Assembly (NCBI GenBank): GCA_023423895.1
Contig: JAFAER010000012.1
Span: forward strand, 62,001-126,000
DNA length: 64,000 nt
Direction of reading: 5' to 3'
Origin: Pseudomonadota bacterium
GTDB taxonomy: Bacteria > Myxococcota_A > Polyangia > Polyangiales > Polyangiaceae
Both the position numbers and the translations under genes were made by a program. The number at the start of each line of letters is the position of its first letter. Position 1 is the first letter of the stretch. Of the stretch, positions 17,434 through 25,668 are shown in pieces. The notes beneath the pieces were generated by a model. That model was not told the origin of the DNA and searched no databases. It saw only the letters and a program-made list of their open reading frames with translations.

Positions 17434-17547
17434 ATGATCGGGACGCGAGCGCTCGGCGTCGTGCCGCTGCTCGGTCTCGGTCTCGGAGTGGTCGTGGCCT
17501 GCGCGAGCGAGCGCTGCCACCCGGCGCCGAGCACGTCGGTTCTCTGA
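17434..17547 (+). CDS. Possible 37-residue small lipoprotein
   Basis: Five nucleotides after glgA, an ATG opens a short frame encoding MIGTRALGVVPLLGLGLGV, then a VVAC lipobox and a 15-residue tail with one more Cys. The charge, hydrophobic core and lipobox are those of a type II signal peptide, so it could be a tiny lipoprotein, or the surviving 5-prime end of a decayed lipoprotein gene. No ribosome site is evident apart from possible coupling to glgA. Confidence 0.35.
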   Translation: MIGTRALGVVPLLGLGLGVVVACASERCHPAPSTSVL

Positions 17548-17557
17548 TCCGCCCACC

Positions 17558-18604
17558 TCAGCGCAACACGAGCCGCAGCGCGTTCGCCAGCCACGACGCC
17601 CGGAGCGCGGCGCGCACGAGGACGATGAGCTGGTGGACGAAGAACAACAGCCAGAGCGCTCCGCCGCCGCGCCCTCCGACGAGGTCCCCGGCGACGGCGC
17701 CGGCGTAGACGAGCGCCAAGGACAGCGCTGCGCGCCAGCCCCACGCGAGCGAGGCGCGCCCGAGCGCGTGACGTGCCGTCGTCGTCGCGGACACGATCCC
17801 GTCGCGCATCGCGCTTCGCATCGGCACCGGCGTCTCGGAGATGGCGACGTCACGAACGATCGACACCCGCGCGAGGTCGGCGACGACCCCGACGACGAGC
17901 GCACCGACCGTGAAGATCGCCAGGACGACGAGTCGTGCGGTGAACGCGCTCGCGTCACCGAGGCGGAGCTGCAGCGCATGGTCGATCGAGGATGACGCGA
18001 AGAAGCCGACGCCGAGCAAGAAGCCCTCGAGCGCGCCGAAGAGGAGCCCGATGCCGAGCAGCGGGAAGAAGGAGGCGGCTCCTGCGCGGAGCGCGAATGC
18101 GGCAGGCGGGGCGCGCCCGCGGTCGCCCGTTCCGGTCGCGAGGAACGCGACGAGCGTGCCGGTGACGATCTGGCCGAGGATGCCGAGCACGACGAGGAGG
18201 AGGAACGTCGTCCGGACGACGATCCCGAGCGCGGGGCCTGCGTCGGCGAGCCATGTGAGGAGCGCGTGTCCGCCGGGACGGAAGAGGACCGCGTCGCCGT
18301 CCGGATGAGCGCCCCACACGGCCCTTGCCCAGGCGTGGACCGGCGTCGCGATGACGAGCGCGCATACGAGCTCCCAGAGCCACACGAACAAGATCGCGCG
18401 CGGTCGTCTACGCGCGCGGATCTGGCGGGGCTCGAGCGGCCGTGGCGGTCCTTTGGAGCCCGAACCGACGCCCAGCGCGCGCGCGAGGTCGGGATCGATG
18501 ACACCTTCGGGCTCGACCGGAGCGGCTTCGGCGGGGGCTGACGGCGCCTCGGCGGGCGCGTCGATGACCGCGGCCGGTCGCTCGTCGTCGCGCGGATCGG
18601 TCAT
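17558..18604 (-). CDS. Multi-pass membrane protein
   Basis: A 348-residue integral membrane protein. The first 75 residues are acidic and Pro/Ala-rich (cytoplasmic). About six hydrophobic helices follow, including AILFVWLWELVCALVIATPV, TTFLLLVVLGILGQIVTGTLVAFLA, LVVLAIFTVGALVVGVVADL and ALWLLFFVHQLIVLV. No transporter or enzyme motif is evident. Its ATG overlaps the TGA of the upstream M1 peptidase gene (ATGA), so the two are translationally coupled and probably function together at the envelope. I do not recognise the family. Confidence 0.75.
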   Translation of the reverse strand: MTDPRDDERPAAVIDAPAEAPSAPAEAAPVEPEGVIDPDLARALGVGSGSKGPPRPLEPRQIRARRRPRAILFVWLWELVCALVIATPVHAWARAVWGAHPDGDAVLFRPGGHALLTWLADAGPALGIVVRTTFLLLVVLGILGQIVTGTLVAFLATGTGDRGRAPPAAFALRAGAASFFPLLGIGLLFGALEGFLLGVGFFASSSIDHALQLRLGDASAFTARLVVLAIFTVGALVVGVVADLARVSIVRDVAISETPVPMRSAMRDGIVSATTTARHALGRASLAWGWRAALSLALVYAGAVAGDLVGGRGGGALWLLFFVHQLIVLVRAALRASWLANALRLVLR

Positions 18605-20586
18605 GGCGCGAGCCCTCCGAGGAGCGTCGCCGCCCAGAACATGGCGCGCTCGAGCGTGCGTGGCGCGCCTTCGGTCGGATGACCCGGCGCGAGGGCGAAG
18701 TTGTTCGTCGGCTCGTCGTCGATGAGGATGCGATCGTCCGGATCGACGATGGCTGCGCGGAGCGCGGACGATCCCGAGTAGGGGATCCGATAGGACTCCT
18801 GCTCGCCATCCCATTTCACCCGGGTGCGCGTGCCGTCCGTGGCGACGAGCTCGATCTCGACGGGCACTCGGAGCGTGCCACGCCGTACGACGAGCGCCCA
18901 GCCGTCGTAGCGGTTCGGCGTCGTCGTCCTGTCGGGCGTGATCGTCTCGCGCTTGCCGTCGCGGTCGAACATGCCGGCGGGAGAGCGCGACGGATGGGAG
19001 CTCATCTGGGTGATCGCATAGTCGACCCAGCCCTTGTCGAAGAGGCCGATGCGGAGGGTCTCCGCTGCGTTCGGGCTGATCTCGTCGCGCACGGTCGCGA
19101 TGAGATCGTTCGGCGTCGGATGTTTGAAGCGGAAGCGCCGCGTGTAGACGCCGAGGGCGCGATCCATCTTCTCCTTGCCGTAGGCGCGTGCGAGCGTCTC
19201 GAGCAAGACCGCCGTGCGGCTGTAGACGAGCGCGCCGTAGGTGTTGCCGGTCGCGAAGGTCCCGGCGCCCTGCGCGATCTTCTCGTCGTGGCCGAACTGG
19301 CGCGAGCGGACGCCCTGCGCCTCGACGTCGCCGACCCGGAGCCCGAGGATGTCGATCCCGGAGCCAGCACCTTTGAACGCGGTCATCGCCTCGTTCTCGG
19401 CGTACTGGTTCAGGCCTTCGTCGAGGAATGGCCACGTGTCTTCGTTCGAGGCGCAGAGCCCATAGAAGTACTGGTGACCGAACTCGTGGATCGTCACGCC
19501 CTCGACGAAGTGGAGGCCGCGCGAGAGCCACGACGGACCGCCCGTGGTGATCAGTGTCGGGTACTCCATTCCGCCCGCCTCGGAGGCCGTCGCGGGCGGA
19601 TGGACGAGCGTGAGCACCGGGTAGGGGTACTTGCCGTAACGCGCGCCGTAGTGAGGAAGCGCGAAGCGCATCGTCTCGAGCTCGCGTTCGGCGTGGTCGT
19701 CGTAGCCCGGCGGGAAGAGCGCGGTGACCTCGACGCCGAGGATCGTCTCCCTTCGTACCTGGTATTTGTCCCACGCGGTCCAGGCGAAGTCGTGGATGTC
19801 GCTCTGGACGTGACGCTGGACGTGGCGGCCGCCTTCGTCTTTCGCTTCGGTCATCGGGCCGGTCGCGCCGACGACGTAACCTGCCGGCACGTCGATGGTG
19901 ACGTCGTACGTGCCGAAGTCCGAATAGAACTCGCCGAGGTGGTGGAACGGGAAGTGCGCGAACGTGCCGTCGGGCTCGAGCTTCGCGATCTTCGGGAACC
20001 ACTGGCCGATCATGTGGAACGTCCCGTCGTAGCCGGTGCGTTCGACGACGGTCGGGAGCTTGTCGACCCACTCGACGTCGAGCTCTATCTCCATGCCGGG
20101 CGCGACCTCGAACGGGAGCGGGATGCGCGCGTCGGTCTCGTCGTCGTCGTTCGGCCTCTTCAGCTCGATCTTCGCGAGCAGGTCATGGTCGGGCTCCTTC
20201 AGCCGAAGCCGCTTCAGATCGATCGAGCCCCAGTCCGTCGGGAGGTGGCTGCCGCGGAAGCCGCCGATCGGCGCGCGCATGAACACGGACGACTGGTTCT
20301 TGAACGCGTTCAGGTAGAGGTGCATCCACAGCTCGGAGACGGGCTTCGAGCTGACGTTGCGCCATCGGATCGTCCCTTCTCCATGGACCGTGTGCGCGTT
20401 CGGATCGAGCTGCGCGCGAAGGGTGTAGGTCGCGACGTTCTGCGCGTGCTCCGCCATCGGCACGTCCGGCGCGGCGTCTCTCGTGGCCGCTCGGCCCGTC
20501 GCGGAAGAGGTGCCGCCCGTTCCTTCGCCACGGAGGCATGCCGCCGCGAAGAGCACGGTGATCAGCGCGAGGAAACGAGCTCGCAT
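18601..20586 (-). CDS. M1-family zinc metallopeptidase, lipoprotein
   Basis: A 661-residue predicted lipoprotein aminopeptidase. The signal MRARFLALITVLFAAAC has lipobox AAAC (Cys17 or 18). An N-terminal beta domain follows, with the substrate-recognition segment GGMEYPTLITTG (equivalent to GAMEN). The gluzincin site is HEFGH (His367, Glu368, His371) with the third zinc ligand Glu390 exactly 19 residues after His371 (WPFLDEGLNQYAE), which is canonical for M1. It probably trims peptides at the cell surface or in the periplasm. ATG 20586 gives the best signal peptide; an in-frame GTG at 20595 adds three residues. It overlaps the following membrane-protein gene by 4 nt and diverges from a lipoprotein gene at 20661. 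Confidence 0.9.
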   Translation of the reverse strand: MRARFLALITVLFAAACLRGEGTGGTSSATGRAATRDAAPDVPMAEHAQNVATYTLRAQLDPNAHTVHGEGTIRWRNVSSKPVSELWMHLYLNAFKNQSSVFMRAPIGGFRGSHLPTDWGSIDLKRLRLKEPDHDLLAKIELKRPNDDDETDARIPLPFEVAPGMEIELDVEWVDKLPTVVERTGYDGTFHMIGQWFPKIAKLEPDGTFAHFPFHHLGEFYSDFGTYDVTIDVPAGYVVGATGPMTEAKDEGGRHVQRHVQSDIHDFAWTAWDKYQVRRETILGVEVTALFPPGYDDHAERELETMRFALPHYGARYGKYPYPVLTLVHPPATASEAGGMEYPTLITTGGPSWLSRGLHFVEGVTIHEFGHQYFYGLCASNEDTWPFLDEGLNQYAENEAMTAFKGAGSGIDILGLRVGDVEAQGVRSRQFGHDEKIAQGAGTFATGNTYGALVYSRTAVLLETLARAYGKEKMDRALGVYTRRFRFKHPTPNDLIATVRDEISPNAAETLRIGLFDKGWVDYAITQMSSHPSRSPAGMFDRDGKRETITPDRTTTPNRYDGWALVVRRGTLRVPVEIELVATDGTRTRVKWDGEQESYRIPYSGSSALRAAIVDPDDRILIDDEPTNNFALAPGHPTEGAPRTLERAMFWAATLLGGLAP

Positions 20587-20660
20587 CGGGCGCACCCTAG
20601 CAGACTCTGACGCACGCGCGCCCGGACGCGCTCGCGCCGCGGATGGGATACGCTCCTCTC

Positions 20661-21434
20661 ATGCGCGCGGCGGGGGCGGTCGGGATGGTCGTGCTCACCC
20701 TCGCGAGCGGGGGCGCGGCGTGTTCGTCGTTCGGCTCGGCGCCGTCGACCGCGGACGTGTTCGATGGCGGAACGGAGCCCGGGAGCGACGCGAGCAGTGA
20801 TGCCTTGCCGCCTGCGGCTCCGTTGGACGGCGGCTGCGGGGTCCCTCCGTTCGCCACCAGGATCACCGGCGCGGAGCCGGCTGACGATGGCTGGGACTAC
20901 GACGTCGCCTACGGGCCGCAGGGCGAGCTGTCCGTCACGCGGATCGACGAGGGCGATGGCGTTCTCCGAGCGACGATCCTGGAGTCGAGCGGAGGGGGGC
21001 GGGGCAAGGTGTACGTGCGCGAGATCGACGCCGCGGAGGCGCAATGCGTCGGGTTCGAGATGAAGCTCCGCGTTCCGAGGTTCCCGGAGAAGGGGCTCTC
21101 CATCTTGTCGTCCACGCTCCGCTTCGCGTCGGACGTCATGCTCGCGATCGCGCTCGCACCCGGCTCATGGATCGCAGTCGTGCAGCAGATCGAGGGCGGC
21201 GCCGGCTACCGCAGCCTTGCTCGCACGAGGCTCGTCGACGACCAATGGCACGTCATCCGCGTCGGCTACGCTGCGGGCCCCGTCGTCGAAGCGTCGATCG
21301 ACGGCGTCCCCATGCCCGTAGACCAGGCCGAGGTCCTGCCGTTTTCGGCGCCGACGCGGTTCGACGTCGGCGTCACGTTTGCGCCCCCGGAGTCCTTCGC
21401 GAGCTTCGACATCGACGAGGTGAGCCTCTTCTGA
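20661..21434 (+). CDS. Lipoprotein with concanavalin-like fold (inferred)
   Basis: A 257-residue predicted lipoprotein: MRAAGAVGMVVLTLASGGAAC signal with lipobox GAAC, an Asp/Ser/Ala linker, then a beta-rich domain. The phrases CVGFEMKLRVPRFPEKGLSILSS, WIAVVQQIEGG, DDQWHVIRVGY and a closing FASFDIDEVSLF are characteristic of LamG/concanavalin-like jelly-roll domains found in many myxobacterial surface lipoproteins. This points to carbohydrate or matrix binding, but no ligand residues can be named. ATG 20661 is chosen over 20643 because it gives the better signal peptide. It is convergent with the anti-sigma-like gene, 9 bp apart. Confidence 0.75.
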   Translation: MRAAGAVGMVVLTLASGGAACSSFGSAPSTADVFDGGTEPGSDASSDALPPAAPLDGGCGVPPFATRITGAEPADDGWDYDVAYGPQGELSVTRIDEGDGVLRATILESSGGGRGKVYVREIDAAEAQCVGFEMKLRVPRFPEKGLSILSSTLRFASDVMLAIALAPGSWIAVVQQIEGGAGYRSLARTRLVDDQWHVIRVGYAAGPVVEASIDGVPMPVDQAEVLPFSAPTRFDVGVTFAPPESFASFDIDEVSLF

Positions 21435-21443
21435 GCTCGGCGC

Positions 21444-22271
21444 TCACGGACGAAGCTGCGCTTCGAGCTCGCGGATGCGGTCGGCGTGCGGATCGTTCGG
21501 GTGGCGCACGAGGAACGACCGCGCGAGGTCATGCGCGGCGGCCCTGTCGCCCGCTGCGGCGCGCGCCTCGATCTGCAGGACCTTCGCTTCGGGCTGGAGA
21601 AGCCCGCGGGGAAACCTGGCGTCGTACCGCTCGAGAAGCGACGTCGCACGCGCGGGTGCGCCTTGGCGGAGATGGGCCCGCACCTCGTCGAGGATCGCGA
21701 CCTCGGCATCGAGATCGGACGAACGCCCCATGCGCGGGGCAGCGGCCTGAGCGGCTGGCGTGCGCGCGCCACCGGCGGAGTCCATGGGCAGACGCCGGGC
21801 GGTTGCGGTGCGTGCTGTCGTCGTCGTCGTCGTCGTCGTTCGTGCGGGCGGAAGGTCATCGACCGCGAGCACCGAGACGGGGGAGGGAACGGGCTCGGCG
21901 GCGTTCGGCGGTGCCAGCGCCGGTGCAGCGGTGGCGATCGCCCCGCTTGCTGGCGAGACCTGCGTCGCCATCACCGGCGGCGGATCGACGGGGCCCGACG
22001 TCGTGGAGCGAACGAGCAGGAACGTCGCGGCCAGCGGCACGAGCAAGACGGAGACCGTCCCGAACACCTTCCATGCAGAGGCCGACTGCGCGCCTGCTGC
22101 GACCACCGTGGGGACGGAACATGGAGGCTCCGGCGGCGCGCTGCTCGGAGAGAGCCCCTCGAGGCGGCTCGTGAGCGCTGCGGTGAGACGCTGCGCTCCG
22201 TCGCTGGGAGGGGCGTCCGCCTTCGCGGACTGCCAGAGGAGCTTCTCGAGCTCGGACGACGATCGGCTCAC
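21444..22271 (-). CDS. Single-pass membrane partner of ECF sigma factor (anti-sigma-like)
   Basis: A 275-residue protein with a GTG start overlapping the sigma gene's TGA by 4 nt, implying coupled translation. Residues 1-60 are a helical cytoplasmic segment (SELEKLLWQSAKADAPP), where an anti-sigma domain would sit. A transmembrane helix follows (about 72-92: VFGTVSVLLVPLAATFLLV). The periplasmic part has a Pro/Thr-rich linker including a run of eight Thr, then a helical TPR-like domain (LDAEVAILDEVRAHLRQGAPARATSLLERYDARFP). No zinc-binding HxxxCxxC anti-sigma motif is seen. The layout is that of a Myxococcota sigma/membrane-TPR pair in which the membrane protein holds the sigma factor inactive; this is inferred from position and topology. 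Confidence 0.7.
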   Translation of the reverse strand: MSRSSSELEKLLWQSAKADAPPSDGAQRLTAALTSRLEGLSPSSAPPEPPCSVPTVVAAGAQSASAWKVFGTVSVLLVPLAATFLLVRSTTSGPVDPPPVMATQVSPASGAIATAAPALAPPNAAEPVPSPVSVLAVDDLPPARTTTTTTTTARTATARRLPMDSAGGARTPAAQAAAPRMGRSSDLDAEVAILDEVRAHLRQGAPARATSLLERYDARFPRGLLQPEAKVLQIEARAAAGDRAAAHDLARSFLVRHPNDPHADRIRELEAQLRP

Positions 22272-22798
22272 GGTGTCTCTCCTGCGAACTGGAGTTTTGC
22301 CCGGACGACCTTCACGATCGCCGAAAATGCTTCGCGCGCGCGGCGCAGCCGGGAGCCTGCGGTCCCGATGGGGATCGCGACGAGCTCTGCGATCTGCTTC
22401 ACCTGCAGACCTTCGAGCTCGTGGAGGACGAGGACGGTGCGTAGGTCTTCCGGCATCCGATCCAGGATCTCGTCGAGCATCGCGCGCGCACGCCGTTCGT
22501 CGAGCATCACGTCCGGAGGGCTCTCCGGCGCCACGAGCTCTCGTAGCTCGTCGTCGTAGGGCACCTCACGACGGCTCTGACATCGACGGCGCGACGTCGC
22601 CGCGACCCGCAGCGCGACACCGTAGAGGAAGGATTTCTCGCTGCCGTCCTGGATCTCGTCGAGACGGCGTGCCGCGACCCAGAAGATCTCCTGCACGGCG
22701 TCGTCGACGGCCGCCTCGTCGACGCCCAGGCGGCGGACGAGGCGCCAGACGGAGGCGTACTGGCTGTCGATCAACGCTCGCAGCCGCGCGTCGTTCAT
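22268..22798 (-). CDS. ECF RNA polymerase sigma factor
   Basis: A 176-residue sigma-70 factor of the extracytoplasmic-function group. Region 2 (SQYASVWRLVRRLGV...DDAVQEIFWVAARRLDEI) and region 4 (RMPEDLRTVLVLHELEGLQVKQIAELVAIPIGTAGSRLRRAREAF, with helix-turn-helix) are both present and there is no region 1 or 3. ATG 22798 (MNDARLRALI) gives the normal ECF size; the frame is open to a GTG at 22942 but the extra 48 residues are Val/Pro-rich and atypical. It sits between a secreted protein gene and its membrane partner in one minus-strand operon, so envelope-signal-responsive transcription, probably including its own operon, is inferred. Confidence 0.9.
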   Translation of the reverse strand: MNDARLRALIDSQYASVWRLVRRLGVDEAAVDDAVQEIFWVAARRLDEIQDGSEKSFLYGVALRVAATSRRRCQSRREVPYDDELRELVAPESPPDVMLDERRARAMLDEILDRMPEDLRTVLVLHELEGLQVKQIAELVAIPIGTAGSRLRRAREAFSAIVKVVRAKLQFAGETP

Positions 22799-22973
22799 GG
22801 CCTTGGGGCGGACGGTCGATTCCGGCGGTTCTGCCACCTGAGCGACCACCTGAGTCACGTGCCCGGACTCGGCTGGCACCGGAACCGGGAGGACGGTGCC
22901 CGGGGGGCCGACCTTGGAAATCCAGTCTGCGGTCTGGGCCACCTGGGATGATGTCGACCTGACGCTGCCACGA

Positions 22974-24017
22974 TCACAGAAAACGCACGCCCGCTCCGAT
23001 CGACCAGCGAAACCCGAGCTCAGGCGTTTCGTAGAGCGGAGATTCCGGTCGCGTCAGAAAAGACCGATACCGTTCGAGCGGTGCGAAGAGGATCACATCC
23101 GACTCGACGAACACCGCTCGACGCACCCAACCGAGCACGTGGACCCCACCACCGAGCGCGGTCCACGGCGTGGTCGTGGAGAGCTCGGCCTTCGGCGTCC
23201 GTCCGACGCTGAAGAGCCGGCCGAGCTCGAACGACGCGCACGGCTCGATCGCCAGACGAGGACCGAGCCCCGGCACGGTGAGAAAACAACCGCGCAGGAG
23301 CGCGGACGCGAGCGTCGCCTCGACGGCGCCCTCGCGGTCCTTCATGTCCGGCGCGCGCGCGAAGAGCGCGGCGAGGCGCAACGACGGACGGGCGTACCAG
23401 GGCCCTGACATCGATCGAAGCTCGACGCTCGCCTGGAGCGTCGGCGCTGCCCGGGACCCGATGCTGCTCGTCAGTCCCATCGACGCGCCGGCGAGCAACG
23501 TGGGCTCGAAGCCGTGCGGCTCGTGCGGCTCTCGAGGTTCTCGCGGCGGCGACGGTGGATGGCGCCTTTCTGCGGGCGCGGTCTTCGCCGGGAAAGGAGG
23601 CGCCGGAGAAACACGCGCCGGCGAAGAAGGCGCGGGCGAAGGCGCGTCGCGACGCGGGACGAGCTGCATGGCGATGACGAGCGCGAGGCCTCGGGCGACC
23701 TCGTCGCAGCTCGCCCCCTCGAGCGTCCGCGTGACGTCGTCGGACTTGCCCGGCTCGCCGAGGCGTCCTCGATAGGGCAGGTCCTCCGCGTCGTGCTTCT
23801 CCAGCGAGACGGTGAACCTCCGTCCGCCGTGCCCGTCGTCCTCGAGCACCACGTCGCCCGCGCGCGACCTGATGAGCTCGAAGAAGCCGAGGCGGTCTGG
23901 ACAACCCGAGGGAGGTGCGTGGTAGTCGAGCTCGATCGAAGCGGCGCGCTCCTGCGCATGCGCGGCTGAAGGAAGCAGCAGCAGCAGCAACAGCAGGACG
24001 CCGACCATCCGCCTCAT
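22974..24017 (-). CDS. Secreted outer-membrane-type protein, first gene of ECF operon
   Basis: A 347-residue exported protein. The signal peptide MRRMVGVLLLLLLLLPSAAHA is followed by an N-terminal domain with two Cys (SGCPDRLGFFEL, GASCDEVARGLALVIAMQLVP), a Pro/Arg-rich linker (about 125-170), and a C-terminal half of alternating hydrophobic strands ending in an aromatic-rich segment and GAGVRFL, as expected of a beta-barrel. Similar two-part proteins often accompany ECF sigma/membrane-TPR pairs in Polyangia (from memory). ATG 24017 is chosen over the GTG at 24047 for its signal peptide. The sigma-factor frame begins 31-175 bp downstream depending on start, so co-transcription is likely. The divergent spacer to 24471 (about 450 bp) holds no gene I can support and presumably carries promoters for both operons. 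Confidence 0.7.
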   Translation of the reverse strand: MRRMVGVLLLLLLLLPSAAHAQERAASIELDYHAPPSGCPDRLGFFELIRSRAGDVVLEDDGHGGRRFTVSLEKHDAEDLPYRGRLGEPGKSDDVTRTLEGASCDEVARGLALVIAMQLVPRRDAPSPAPSSPARVSPAPPFPAKTAPAERRHPPSPPREPREPHEPHGFEPTLLAGASMGLTSSIGSRAAPTLQASVELRSMSGPWYARPSLRLAALFARAPDMKDREGAVEATLASALLRGCFLTVPGLGPRLAIEPCASFELGRLFSVGRTPKAELSTTTPWTALGGGVHVLGWVRRAVFVESDVILFAPLERYRSFLTRPESPLYETPELGFRWSIGAGVRFL

Positions 24018-24471
24018 CGAAGCCGCTTTCGGTCGTCCGGCCGCCACGTCTACAAACTACACTTCTGCCAGTGGCCCCGGCCCGTGAGCAAGTCTCGCGA
24101 GCGCACGGTCATGGCAAGAATCGCCTCCGGCTCTTGCTCCTTCTCTTCTTCTGGCACCAGTAGCAGCACCCGCACGCGAACGACGACGAGCGTACACAGG
24201 CGCGCGCCCTCGTTACAGGCGCTGCACGTTTTCGTGACATGGGTCGCGTACGGCCAGCATCAATCCTCGTGACCATCGCGATGACCTCACGGAGCGCTCC
24301 GCCGGCGCGAGCCCGCGCGCTCGCCAACCCGGAACGTATGCACGGCGGCGCCGTGCTCACCCGGCCTCGACCGACGGAAGCAAGGCTCGAGCGGCTCCGC
24401 CCCGCTGCCGCCGCGCACGGCTCGGCGAGCCGCCGTCGAGACGCCGCGCCACGACTTTGTCGGAGGTTCGC

Positions 24472-25668
24472 ATGAGCTTGATCCATCGCGTAGGTGTCTC
24501 GGTCCTCGCGGGTGCGCTGCTCTCGATCGCGTGCGGCGCCACGCGAGACTTGCAGCTCCAGCCCGACGGCGGCGACAGCACGCCTCCTCCTCCTCCGTCG
24601 TTCGAGCCGCCGCCCGACGGAAGCGTCCCCGTCGACGTGCAGGAGGCCGGGCTCCTCTCTTACTGTCCGTCGAGCGAGTGCCCCGAGGGACGAACGACCT
24701 GCCTCATCTCGCGCTTCCGCTGCGATGTCGATCTCCGCACCGACAGGAACAATTGCGGTGCGTGCGGGAACGCGTGTCCGGCCGCGACGAGCAACGAGGT
24801 CTACGAGTGCGTCGACGGCACGTGCGCGATGAAGTGCAAGGCCGGCGCGCTCGATTGCGACGGTCTCGTCGACAACGGATGTGAGACGAGGGCGAGCAAC
24901 CGAAACCACTGCGGAGCCTGCGGGAACGCGTGCCCTCCGGGTGAGCCGTGCATGTTGCAGTCGACGTCTCTCGGCGACTACGGGTGCGGCTGCAAACCCG
25001 GGCAGCTGTATTGCGGCTCGTGCATCAATCCGAAGCGCGACGACGAGAACTGCGGTGGCTGCGACATCGCCTGTGACCCGAGCGGCGACGGCGGCGCGGC
25101 TTACCCGAACATGTACAACGGCTGTCTCGACAGCAAGTGCGATCCCCAGAAGTGCAGGCCGAACTGGGGCAACTGCGACGGCAAGCTCGAGAACGGCTGT
25201 GAAACCGACATCCGCACGTCGGAGAACTGCGGCGGCTGCGGGATCCAGTGCGCGCCTGGCCAGGAGTGCCGCCTCGACGTCTGGGGCGTTCCTCAGTGCA
25301 TGTGCGCCGCCGGGCAGACGTTCTGTTCGTCCGGCTGCACGGACGGGCTGTGCACAGGGGCGTGTTTCGATCTCTCCTCCGACAGGGAGAACTGCGGCGC
25401 CTGCCTGAACTCGTGCTCGGCGTTCGACGGCGCGAGGAGCCTCGGTGTCTGCACGTTCGGCGTCTGCAGTCGCAAGTGTCTCGCGGGGTGGGCCGACTGC
25501 AACGGGAACGAGGCGGACGACTGCGAGGTGAACACGGACAGCGACCCGCTCAACTGCGGTGGCTGCGGGATCGTCTGCGATGCCGTTGCGGGGCAGGCGT
25601 GCGTCCGCGGACGGTGCGTGGTCAAGCCGTGCGATGTCGAAGAGCCCGACGCCGGGGAGGTCAAATGA
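24472..25668 (+). CDS. Cys-rich repeat lipoprotein, operon gene 1
   Basis: A 398-residue predicted lipoprotein with signal MSLIHRVGVSVLAGALLSIAC (lipobox SIAC) preceded by GGAGG at 24462. A Pro/Asp linker is followed by at least six degenerate Cys-rich repeats built on NCGACGNAC or NCGGCGIxC, with partner Cys at CDGLVDNGCET, CDGKLENGCET and CNGNEADDCEV. The motif family is common in myxobacterial surface proteins and is Stig1-like; the Cys are expected to be disulfide-bonded outside the cell. Its stop overlaps the next start by 4 nt (ATGA). It opens a five-gene lipoprotein operon running to 31375. An adhesive or structural role is inferred only from composition and company. Confidence 0.85.
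   Translation: MSLIHRVGVSVLAGALLSIACGATRDLQLQPDGGDSTPPPPPSFEPPPDGSVPVDVQEAGLLSYCPSSECPEGRTTCLISRFRCDVDLRTDRNNCGACGNACPAATSNEVYECVDGTCAMKCKAGALDCDGLVDNGCETRASNRNHCGACGNACPPGEPCMLQSTSLGDYGCGCKPGQLYCGSCINPKRDDENCGGCDIACDPSGDGGAAYPNMYNGCLDSKCDPQKCRPNWGNCDGKLENGCETDIRTSENCGGCGIQCAPGQECRLDVWGVPQCMCAAGQTFCSSGCTDGLCTGACFDLSSDRENCGACLNSCSAFDGARSLGVCTFGVCSRKCLAGWADCNGNEADDCEVNTDSDPLNCGGCGIVCDAVAGQACVRGRCVVKPCDVEEPDAGEVK

Noticed and set aside
17558..20071. Single 837-codon minus frame covering both the membrane protein and most of the peptidase
   Set aside because: Only its last 348 codons are protein-like; the rest is the wrong frame of the M1 peptidase. Two overlapping genes explain the region.
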